A stretch of 23,020 nt of DNA, taken from positions 1-23,020 of the IMG/VR virus record IMGVR_UViG_3300030109_002358; one strand, 5' to 3'. The translations under genes were made by a program, and so were the position numbers. The notes beneath the pieces are model-generated. The model was not told the origin of the DNA and did no database searches. It saw nothing but the letters and a program-made list of their open reading frames with translations. Positions 5,075 to 10,974 of the stretch are shown here, piece by piece. This DNA comes from a virus. The stretch's first letter is position 1; every line of letters begins with the position of its first letter.

Positions 5075-6082
5075 ATGAGTGATCTAACTGAGCAAGCTGA
5101 AGAGCACAAGAAGATGCAACAGGCTAGTATGGTTGTTGAAGTTAAAGGAACGATGTTAAAACATCTTGTAGATGCCTATTTAATATCTCGTGACTTTAAA
5201 CGTGTATCAGCATCTCAAGATCAGTACCGATACTGGTTGCGTGTGCTGTGTGAAACATTATATTTTGATAGTAATGTTGGACAATTGAAGTATAAGAGGT
5301 TGACTGCCCCGGAAGCACAAATAATCTATGATATCCTATCAGATCGCGGTATCACTTTTGCAAATAGGATAATTGCCGTAGCTAGAAAGATGTTTAACTA
5401 CGCTATAAAATATGGAATTGTAGATAATAATCCTTGGTCTAGCATCCAAGTAATTACGCCTAAACCGCGTAGGGTAACGTGGCAACCCCAAGATGTACAT
5501 GCCTTCCTTAAAACCGCATACAGCAGGTTTGAGACACGTTCGCTGGGGTTAGTCGTGCAAATGGCATATGAATGGGCACAGCGTATTGGCGACATGCGAA
5601 TGCTTACTTGGGATAAAATTGACTTTGAAAATAAGGTATTGCATTTAGAACAATCAAAACGTAGGGCGGTTGTGCATTTACCAATTTCAGATGATTTAAT
5701 GTACATGCTGAATCAACAGAATGGTGAGTTTGATTGGCAACCCTACGTGGCACCAAATGTGAACGCTAAAACTAACAACGGCTACAAGCCATACGGATTG
5801 GAGGTAATATCTCGTGTCGCAAAGAAAATTATTATTAAGGCGGGACTTGATCCTGAACTCAGACTTGCTGACCTTAGACGCACGGCGACAACGGAAATGG
5901 TGGAAGCAGGTGTCGGCATTGCTCAAATCATGCAAGTTACAGGACATCAATCACCGCAATCTGTCACGCCGTATATGAAGAACACTTTGACAGGTGCTAA
6001 AAACGCCTGTACACTCCGTTCTGTTCACATGGCAGGTGGTACACCTATGGTAGAGGACATAAAGCGTGTTAAAAATCAGTGA
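5075..6082 (+). CDS. int: Tyrosine recombinase (phage integrase), 335 aa
   Basis: The protein cuts and rejoins DNA at att sites through a covalent phosphotyrosine. The N-terminal ~120 residues look like a SAM-like core-binding domain. The catalytic domain has Arg170 in EWAQRIGDMRMLTW, Lys195 in the LEQSKRR hairpin, Arg268 in LADLRRTATTEMVEAG, His291 in QVTGHQSPQS and Tyr300 in TPYMKNT. All essential residues are present, except that box II has Ala265 where His is usual. The length fits phage integrases. There is a good AGGAG before the ATG. The last 17 bases overlap the primase gene, so the integrase is co-translated with replication genes rather than sitting in a separate lysogeny block. No excisionase or repressor gene was recognised in the window. 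Confidence 0.9.
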   Translation: MSDLTEQAEEHKKMQQASMVVEVKGTMLKHLVDAYLISRDFKRVSASQDQYRYWLRVLCETLYFDSNVGQLKYKRLTAPEAQIIYDILSDRGITFANRIIAVARKMFNYAIKYGIVDNNPWSSIQVITPKPRRVTWQPQDVHAFLKTAYSRFETRSLGLVVQMAYEWAQRIGDMRMLTWDKIDFENKVLHLEQSKRRAVVHLPISDDLMYMLNQQNGEFDWQPYVAPNVNAKTNNGYKPYGLEVISRVAKKIIIKAGLDPELRLADLRRTATTEMVEAGVGIAQIMQVTGHQSPQSVTPYMKNTLTGAKNACTLRSVHMAGGTPMVEDIKRVKNQ

Positions 6083-6875
6083 GTATTTAAATTCTCTAGA
6101 TATACCAGTTGATGGAACCTACAGGGGTAACTGCCCAAACTGCTATGGTAAAAATACTTTTACTGTGACGAATGACAAAGGCAATATTATTTATAATTGC
6201 TACAGGAATAGTTGCGGGATTAAAGGCACTAAACATCTCCGGATGGGTGCCTCTCAAGTTAAATCTATTATATCTAATATTGATAGCGTATCTTTTGATG
6301 AATATGAAACTGTTATGCGTCAATCCTATGAGATGCCACCCTACCTATCTGTTATGAAGCCTCGCAATGAGGCTGTATCTAACTTTATGCTTACATGGCA
6401 TATTAACCCTGACGATGTGTTCTACGACATTAGACAGGACCGTGTAGTTTTTCCGATATATCATAATCGACTCTTAGTAGATGCTGTGGGTAGGTCTATA
6501 GGTAATAGAAAACCTAAGTGGTTACGTTATTCTTCTTCACCTATACCTTACATGTATGGTGACGGGGATACTTTTGTATTAGTCGAAGATGCTATAAGTG
6601 CTTATGTTGTAGGTAATATATTTAATAACGTAGTAGGCGTAGCATTATTGGGCACACAGTTAACTACTTTTCATAAATGGTTTTTTGATAAGTATTATAA
6701 GTATAATAAGTATATTATTGCCTTGGACTATGATGCATTCAACAAAACTCCTAAAATGGTTAAAGAGTTGCGCGGGTGCATTAACACCGTGTATGGTTTA
6801 AAACTGTATCACGATTTAAAGTATTGCAATGTTCAAGATATGGATAATTTAAAGGAGATGATAAATGAATGTTGA
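6066..6875 (+). CDS. Phage primase: zinc ribbon plus TOPRIM domain, 269 aa
   Basis: This is the primase half of a T7 gp4-like system, making RNA primers for DNA synthesis. An N-terminal zinc ribbon has Cys23, Cys26, Cys45 and Cys50 (CPNC and CYRNSC). The centre contains RQDRVVFPIYHN and VDAVGRSIG, typical of the RNA-polymerase-like subdomain. The TOPRIM motifs are Glu174 (VLVEDAISAY), Asp221 and Asp223 (ALDYDA), and a late acidic stretch around Asp258/Asp260. No RecA-like helicase domain is attached; a separate helicase gene lies 2.4 kb downstream. Translation starts at a GTG inside the end of the integrase gene, with AGAGGA upstream. That start gives the N-terminal MLKISEYL before the ribbon. 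Confidence 0.88.
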   Translation: MLKISEYLNSLDIPVDGTYRGNCPNCYGKNTFTVTNDKGNIIYNCYRNSCGIKGTKHLRMGASQVKSIISNIDSVSFDEYETVMRQSYEMPPYLSVMKPRNEAVSNFMLTWHINPDDVFYDIRQDRVVFPIYHNRLLVDAVGRSIGNRKPKWLRYSSSPIPYMYGDGDTFVLVEDAISAYVVGNIFNNVVGVALLGTQLTTFHKWFFDKYYKYNKYIIALDYDAFNKTPKMVKELRGCINTVYGLKLYHDLKYCNVQDMDNLKEMINEC

Positions 6876-7023
6876 AAGAATAGTTTTATTTGATATGGCT
6901 TCTTTTGAAACTACCTCGTATTACTGGATTATGGCTATCACGGGTTGGGGGATTGTTTTAGCCTACGCATTTTTGCTTTTTAAGTTATGTTCTTTTGTTA
7001 TGGGGGGAAAGGTAAAACAATGA
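6865..7023 (+). CDS. Small single-pass membrane protein, 52 aa
   Basis: The ATG at 6865 follows AAAGGAGATG and overlaps the end of the primase gene by 11 bases. The 52-residue product starts MNVERIVLFDMASFETTS and continues with one long hydrophobic stretch from about residue 19 to 46 (YYWIMAITGW, then GIVLAYAFLLFKLCSF). It ends in the basic GGKVKQ, giving a likely cytoplasmic C-terminus. I do not recognise it. Its stop overlaps the next ATG (ATGA). Small membrane proteins in such positions can be superinfection-exclusion or host-takeover factors, but nothing here decides that. Confidence 0.65.
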   Translation: MNVERIVLFDMASFETTSYYWIMAITGWGIVLAYAFLLFKLCSFVMGGKVKQ

Positions 7024-7316
7024 AAGATTGGACCTGCGAAATAGAAATTAAAGGATGGTCAGAGACAGACATGGATGAGCTACAGAGCATGTGGAAAAAG
7101 GGCAAAACAGTACGGGAGATAGCAGAAAAACTTAAGCGCACTCCTAGCTCTGTAAAAGGATATGTTTGCAGGAATAGAGAAACACTAAATTTAAAAAGCA
7201 GAATAAATTCTACCGGACGGCCCCGATCAAACAACCCTAAGTTTGATAAACAATGGTATGGTTGCGTTCCATGCCGCCACTGGACGATCACCAAACCTTG
7301 GAGTAAAGTTTTATGA
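7020..7316 (+). CDS. Helix-turn-helix protein, GcrA/SANT-like, 98 aa
   Basis: I start it at the ATG at 7020, which has GGGGGGAAAGG upstream and forms an ATGA junction. An in-frame ATG at 6987 would add 11 residues with no ribosome binding site. Residues 13-50 read W-S-E-T-D-M-D-E-L, then LWKKGKT-like QSMWKKGKTVREIAEKLKR and TPSSVKGYVCRNRE. This has the shape of a SANT/Myb or GcrA-type DNA-binding domain (W...L..LW..G.S..EIA..L.RT..SV...). The C-terminal half is basic, with GRPRSNNPK and a CVPCRHW motif. A role in transcription control of host or phage genes, or in DNA packaging, is possible. GcrA itself is alphaproteobacterial, which agrees with a marine alphaproteobacterial host but does not prove it. 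Confidence 0.6.
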   Translation: MKDWTCEIEIKGWSETDMDELQSMWKKGKTVREIAEKLKRTPSSVKGYVCRNRETLNLKSRINSTGRPRSNNPKFDKQWYGCVPCRHWTITKPWSKVL

Positions 7317-7663
7317 TCTTTAGAGATGAAGAAATGAAAAATAAGCAAATAGCAATAACAGGTAAAGATTATTATTTTTATGAGGAGTTTAAACAAGCTG
7401 AGTATACTCCTGACATTCAGATATTCAGTTCTCCGCAGAGTGTACACAATGTGATAAGCAGTATATTCTGGCTGGACGAAGAGGGTATGGAGGGTGAGTA
7501 TCTTAATGTTCTTGAGGATATTGCCAATAACAACGAAAATGACCTTATCTCTTCCGATATTAATATTGGTGGTTGCTTCTACAATTTGTTTAACTTAATT
7601 GCATCTGTTCAGTTGCTCGTCGAGGAGAGAGATTTACTGAAGAAAAAACTGGAGGCACGATGA
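7313..7663 (+). CDS. Hypothetical protein, 116 aa, acidic
   Basis: I do not recognise this family. The start codon overlaps the previous stop in an ATGA junction; a second in-frame ATG at 7334 is also possible and would remove seven residues. The protein has a first part with KDYYFYEEFKQAEY and a long acidic middle (WLDEEGMEGEYLNVLEDIAN). The C-terminal helix SVQLLVEERDLLKKKLEAR looks like a coiled coil. There are no membrane segments or metal sites. Confidence 0.65.
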   Translation: MIFRDEEMKNKQIAITGKDYYFYEEFKQAEYTPDIQIFSSPQSVHNVISSIFWLDEEGMEGEYLNVLEDIANNNENDLISSDINIGGCFYNLFNLIASVQLLVEERDLLKKKLEAR

Positions 7664-7782
7664 GTTATCCAAAAACAAAGTGTATGTACTGCCGTACTAA
7701 AGATGCAGTCGCTGTTGAAAAAGATACATTCTTTTATTGTGCTTTGTGCTGGTTAAAAAAATATAGGGAGAAAATAAAATGA
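7660..7782 (+). CDS. 40-residue zinc-ribbon-like protein
   Basis: The gene is joined by ATGA overlaps to both neighbours. The product has a CxxC pair at residues 8 and 11 (KCMYC) and a second at 27 and 30 (YCALC), 15 residues apart, with a basic C-terminal tail (WLKKYREKIK). Four cysteines in two CxxC knuckles of this spacing are typical of a minimal zinc ribbon. Such mini-ribbons in phages can bind nucleic acids or host proteins such as RNA polymerase; no specific partner can be named. The internal AGGGAG serves the next gene. Confidence 0.65.
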   Translation: MSYPKTKCMYCRTKDAVAVEKDTFFYCALCWLKKYREKIK

Positions 7783-8018
7783 GTAAAAAACCACCAGTTG
7801 TTTATGCCTACGATGGGACAGGGCTAACAGGCGAATCAGCCTATCTGTGGTCACTGTTCTTAGCACACGAAGCAGACATGGCGGATGATTATGTAGCCTA
7901 CGATAAGTGGCGACACCTCGTAGATTCGTTAAAGCCTCGCAGTGATGTGCCAGTGCCTGCTTCTTTTTATTGTGGGGATCTCATGGATGCAATCGAGGGG
8001 TACAATAAAAATGATTAA
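7779..8018 (+). CDS. Hypothetical protein, 79 aa
   Basis: No family is recognised. The ATG lies in an ATGA junction with the preceding gene and has TAGGGAG upstream. The product starts MSKKPPVVYAYDGTG, then has an aromatic helical segment (ESAYLWSLFLAHEADM) and an acidic stretch with DDYVAYDKWRHLVDSL. It is soluble and acidic, with one Cys near the end (YCGDLMDAIEGY). Its last bases overlap the next gene by eight bases, and that gene's GAGGGG ribosome binding site is inside this coding sequence. Confidence 0.65.
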   Translation: MSKKPPVVYAYDGTGLTGESAYLWSLFLAHEADMADDYVAYDKWRHLVDSLKPRSDVPVPASFYCGDLMDAIEGYNKND

Positions 8019-8280
8019 ACTATTAAACCCTGCATACAATGGGCTAAAGAATGCACCACCGGAATACAAGTTTTTGCTGTCCATATTACTTGCATCGATG
8101 TGGTGCATAGCGTTTGGTATATTTACTGCTGAATTATTATTTATTGGATACAATATCATAGGGCATATCGCCTTGATCTTTTGTGTATTTGTTACATGGA
8201 GTGCTTTTAAGTACACTAAAAAAAGATTTGACCCCGCAACATCAAATAAAGTTAAATGGGATATGGAGCGAGAAGCGTGA
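8011..8280 (+). CDS. Small membrane protein, 89 aa, two transmembrane segments
   Basis: I place the start at the ATG at 8011, preceded by GAGGGG. A longer in-frame reading from 7942 would run deep into the previous gene and lacks a binding site. Residues 20-42 (KFLLSILLASMWCIAFGIF region) and 44-68 (LLFIGYNIIGHIALIFCVF region) are two hydrophobic helices with a very short loop. A basic C-terminal tail (KYTKKRFDPATSNKVKW) should face the cytoplasm. The hairpin topology and size would fit a class II holin, but there is no endolysin nearby, so this remains a guess. The TGA overlaps the next ATG. Confidence 0.6.
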   Translation: MIKLLNPAYNGLKNAPPEYKFLLSILLASMWCIAFGIFTAELLFIGYNIIGHIALIFCVFVTWSAFKYTKKRFDPATSNKVKWDMEREA

Positions 8281-8456
8281 TGATAAATTATTACGATGTA
8301 TACTATTATGGGAAACTTGTGATATCTAATGTTCGTGCAGTAAGCGAGGATGATGCAGTAGCGCAAGTCTACGTGAGGGATAAGCAAGCATCAGCATCAG
8401 CATACACGGGAAGATCTAAAGAAAATTACACAGCAACAAGGAAAAATTATGAATAA
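8280..8456 (+). CDS. Hypothetical protein, 58 aa
   Basis: The gene is taken from the ATG at 8280, at a TGATG junction with the preceding gene; GGAGCGAGAAG lies upstream. An in-frame ATG at 8256 adds eight residues without better support. The product is rich in tyrosine at its N-terminus (INYYDVYYYGK). It continues with VRAVSEDDAVAQVYVRDK, like a strand-helix unit seen in small phage proteins where an ASxxDA helix follows two strands. A run of GCATCA repeats at 8387-8402 encodes the QASASAY part. No function is evident. Confidence 0.6.
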   Translation: MINYYDVYYYGKLVISNVRAVSEDDAVAQVYVRDKQASASAYTGRSKENYTATRKNYE

Positions 8457-8688
8457 GACAGCGTATGAAATTGTCGTTGGGGGAAATCTGCCTCGTATAG
8501 GTTCCGGTTATCGCCTTGTCTATGCATCAGAGGGACGCAAGTGGGTTCACCTAACTACCCTCCAAGGAGATGGTAAAACTAGGCTATCTAAAATAGCATG
8601 GGGCAAGATCAAAAAACGTGGCACACTAGATGAGAGAGATATCAAGCGTGGCTTACGCAAGGCAAAGAGGGCGCTGTACAGAAAATGA
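8449..8688 (+). CDS. Small basic protein, 79 aa
   Basis: I do not recognise this strongly basic protein. It overlaps the previous gene by eight bases, with AAGGAAAAA before its ATG. The first half has beta-like strands (YEIVVGGNLPRIG, YRLVYASEGRKWVHLTTL) and the second half is Lys/Arg-rich (KTRLSKIAWGKIKKRG and DIKRGLRKAKRALYRK). The charge and the pattern of a small beta fold plus basic helix suggest nucleic-acid binding. ATGA overlap with the following gene. Confidence 0.65.
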   Translation: MNKTAYEIVVGGNLPRIGSGYRLVYASEGRKWVHLTTLQGDGKTRLSKIAWGKIKKRGTLDERDIKRGLRKAKRALYRK

Positions 8689-8891
8689 ATATTTTTATTC
8701 TAGTAATTAGTATATGGGGTTATACTGGCACAGAGTGGGAATACATAGGCAATCAAGCAGTCTATCAAAAGCCTATGACACTTGCCGAATGTAAGAGTAT
8801 AATCAATAATTGGAAAAAGTTTGAGGACAATGAATTTTATAAGATCTCATTAGATTGTACTTCAGCAACAGAGTCAGGATTACTGCTATGA
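8685..8891 (+). CDS. Conserved small phage protein, 68 aa, hydrophobic N-terminus
   Basis: The product starts MNIFILVISIWGYTGTEW, continues YIGNQAVYQKPMTLAEC and then NNWKKFEDNEFYKISLDC. I remember similar short proteins in marine phage and prophage sequences, with a hydrophobic strand or short signal, G-x-T-G-x-E-W-x-Y-I-G-N, an (M)T-x-x-x-C motif and two conserved cysteines (Cys36 and Cys58 here). Their function is unknown. The first nine residues are too short for a normal signal peptide, though the cysteine pair would fit a periplasmic or exported location. The gene is bounded by ATGA overlaps on both sides. Confidence 0.6.
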   Translation: MNIFILVISIWGYTGTEWEYIGNQAVYQKPMTLAECKSIINNWKKFEDNEFYKISLDCTSATESGLLL

Positions 8892-9061
8892 AAAAGCAAA
8901 AGAAACACTGGAAAGAAGCGATGAATGAAAGGAATCAAGATTGGATAGACAGTCGTGAAAAACCTAAAGGAATTATAGGAAAAGCGGTATCTTCTACTTA
9001 TCGAGATAATTGGGAAAAAATATTTAGCAATAAAAAGGATGTTAAAAATGATAATGAATAA
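8888..9061 (+). CDS. Small charged protein, 57 aa
   Basis: It is read from the ATG at 8888, in an ATGA junction with the previous stop. An in-frame ATG at 8855 would overlap the previous gene more and is not needed. The product starts MKKQKKHWKEAMNERNQDW and is highly charged throughout, ending NKKDVKNDNE. It has a predicted helix in the first half and no recognisable motif. The ribosome binding site is only AGGA. Because it fills the gap between overlapping neighbours exactly, I think it is real. Confidence 0.55.
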   Translation: MKKQKKHWKEAMNERNQDWIDSREKPKGIIGKAVSSTYRDNWEKIFSNKKDVKNDNE

Positions 9062-9263
9062 CTCACCAGAGGCAACTATTAACTTTGTATCTTCTGATTT
9101 AAAAGATTGTTTGTCAGACTTTATGAACTGCTACAACAGTAGACAAAAGGGGGATAATTCTGCTGTCTTTTATGATGATAAAGAGAAAGATATAGAAGAA
9201 ATACAAAAGCATATTGACGCACTTGATTTAATCATACGCTTTTACGATGAGGTGCCATCTTAA
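9048..9263 (+). CDS. Hypothetical protein, 71 aa
   Basis: Several ATG codons are in frame at 9039, 9048 and 9054. I choose 9048 because AAGGA at 9035-9039 is then about eight bases upstream, while it is too close to 9039. The product is acidic and helical, with DLKDCLSDFMNCYNSRQ in the first half and EEIQKHIDALDLIIRFYDEV at the end, where a helical hairpin or coiled coil is plausible. No family is recognised. The stop codon overlaps the helicase start (TAATG), so it may set the translation rate of the helicase. Confidence 0.6.
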   Translation: MIMNNSPEATINFVSSDLKDCLSDFMNCYNSRQKGDNSAVFYDDKEKDIEEIQKHIDALDLIIRFYDEVPS

Positions 9264-10474
9264 TGGAGTTAGCTATAATCAAAAGCTTACTAAATAAAGA
9301 GTTCTACGATTCTCATAAAGGCTTTAACTGCCCTCGTAGTTTGTTTTCTACTGAAGTAAGCAAAATAAAAACAGCAATTGACATGGCTATGGACAAATAC
9401 AATCGAGATCTTACAGTGGATGAAATAGAAGGTTTGTTTGTTGCGTCTGAACCTACGCTTACCGCTCCTCAAAAGGCTGGATATAGAGGTATATTTCAAA
9501 AGCTACGTAATCAAAATGCTATAAGCACTGATGTAGCTCAAGAAATATTAAGTAAACTTTTTCAGCGGCATATTGGTGATGAGGTTTCAGACATCGCCAT
9601 GTCTTATGTAAATGGCAAACAGAATACGCTAGAACCCTTACGAAGAGTGCTGGAACAGTATAAAGATAATTTCTTGCCTGAATTAAATATTGAATGGGAT
9701 GATCTTGAAATAGAAACACTACTTGAGAAAAATGATATAGAAGCACGTTGGCATTTTAATGTGCCAACTCTTGCTACCCGCATCGAAGGAGTTAATGATG
9801 GGCATCTGATTGTTGTGGGTGCAAGGCCCAACACAGGTAAAACTTCTTTTCATGCAAGTATAATCGCTGGTCCAGATGGCTTTGCACATCAAGGGGCAAA
9901 GTGTGTAATCCTTTGTAATGAAGAAGGGACACACAGAGTCGGGGCACGTTACTTAACAGCGGCATCTGGTATGACACTTAAAGAAATTAAAAACAGCCCC
10001 CGCACAGCACAAAAACGCTGGGCTAAGGTCAAAGAAAATATTAAAATTAAAGATGCTACTGGCAGAGATATGGCGTGGGTTGAAGTTGTGTGTAAAACAT
10101 ATAGCCCAGACATCTTAGTTATCGATATGGGGGATAAGTTTGCTAGTGATCAATCACACGAGGGATTAAAGAATTGCGCTATCCACGCTAGGCAAATTGC
10201 AAAAGAGCATGGATGTGCAGTGTTTTATATGTCTCAGCTATCTGCTGAAGCGGAAGGTAAAATAGTATTAAATCAATCTATGATGGAAGGCAGTAAAACT
10301 GGTAAAGCATCAGAGGCAGATCTAATGTTATTAATTAGTAAAAATCCTTCCGTTGAAGGACAAGAAGAAGATGATTATCAAAGACACATTAACTCAGTAA
10401 AAAATAAATTGACGGGTTGGCATGGGTACATTACTTGTTCATTATTGAATCGTACAGGCAGGTATGAGGTATAA
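9263..10474 (+). CDS. Replicative DNA helicase, DnaB-like RecA ATPase, 403 aa
   Basis: This is the hexameric helicase that unwinds the fork and probably partners with the separate primase. The first ~150 residues are helical and poorly conserved, like a DnaB N-terminal domain. The RecA core begins near residue 165, with Walker A GARPNTGKT at 186-194. Glu220/Glu221 lie in VILCNEEG, Walker B is ILVIDMGD with Asp288, the SQLS motif is at 325-328, and a C-terminal GRYE region holds the arginine and tyrosine seen in the phage members. It is somewhat shorter than bacterial DnaB. It has no primase domain, unlike T7 gp4. Translation starts at the ATG of a TAATG junction with GAGGTG upstream. The next gene starts two bases after its stop. 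Confidence 0.88.
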   Translation: MELAIIKSLLNKEFYDSHKGFNCPRSLFSTEVSKIKTAIDMAMDKYNRDLTVDEIEGLFVASEPTLTAPQKAGYRGIFQKLRNQNAISTDVAQEILSKLFQRHIGDEVSDIAMSYVNGKQNTLEPLRRVLEQYKDNFLPELNIEWDDLEIETLLEKNDIEARWHFNVPTLATRIEGVNDGHLIVVGARPNTGKTSFHASIIAGPDGFAHQGAKCVILCNEEGTHRVGARYLTAASGMTLKEIKNSPRTAQKRWAKVKENIKIKDATGRDMAWVEVVCKTYSPDILVIDMGDKFASDQSHEGLKNCAIHARQIAKEHGCAVFYMSQLSAEAEGKIVLNQSMMEGSKTGKASEADLMLLISKNPSVEGQEEDDYQRHINSVKNKLTGWHGYITCSLLNRTGRYEV

Positions 10475-10476
10475 GC

Positions 10477-10974
10477 ATGGCTCATAGTAAAACTAATGGA
10501 AGGTACTATAAGGATGATCCAGAAGCAGTTCGCGCTAGGGACGCTAAAAGAATGTACGTCAATGGTAAGGAAGTATCTAAGTTACATCCATTGCATAAGT
10601 CTGGGCGTTATGCATCTTGGCAGGATGCTTGGAACAATAATGAGTTAGAGAAGAAAGCAATTGATGGGCATGTGTATGCCATAGGAAATCCTGCTTGGCC
10701 TGCTTGGATTAAGATAGGAAAAGCTGTAGATGCAATGGACAGACTGAATGCATATCAAACATCATCACCACACCGTGATTATTTTATTATCCACAGCAGG
10801 TACTTTTCTAACCGAAGCAATGCAGAATCAATTGCACATGAAACATTGATCGATGAAGGATTCCAGAAGATTAACGAATGGTTTATGATTTCACATGACA
10901 GAATCAAAAATCTATTAGATAATATAGATATCACAGCTAGGCAACAGGATTTATTTTATGAAAGTAGTTCTTGA
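10477..10974 (+). CDS. GIY-YIG-like (T5orf172-type) nuclease-fold protein, 165 aa
   Basis: The central domain reads GHVYAIGNPAWPAWIKIGKAV (VYAIG at 66-70 and IKIGK at 78-82). These stand for the two GIY-YIG strands, followed by Arg89 in DAMDRLNAYQT and by Glu117 in NAESIAHETL. A C-terminal NEWFMIS strand closes the fold. This is the order of the T5orf172/MUG113 branch of the GIY-YIG superfamily, whose members are found as stand-alone phage proteins and homing-type nucleases. The N-terminal 60 residues are basic and may bind DNA. It lies between the helicase and DNA polymerase genes, a common insertion place for homing endonucleases, but both flanking genes are whole. Its end overlaps the polymerase gene by 17 bases. 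Confidence 0.7.
   Translation: MAHSKTNGRYYKDDPEAVRARDAKRMYVNGKEVSKLHPLHKSGRYASWQDAWNNNELEKKAIDGHVYAIGNPAWPAWIKIGKAVDAMDRLNAYQTSSPHRDYFIIHSRYFSNRSNAESIAHETLIDEGFQKINEWFMISHDRIKNLLDNIDITARQQDLFYESSS

Noticed and set aside
8387-8402. GCATCA tandem repeat
   Set aside because: It is fewer than three units long, coding (QASASAY), and gives no sign of a repeat array.
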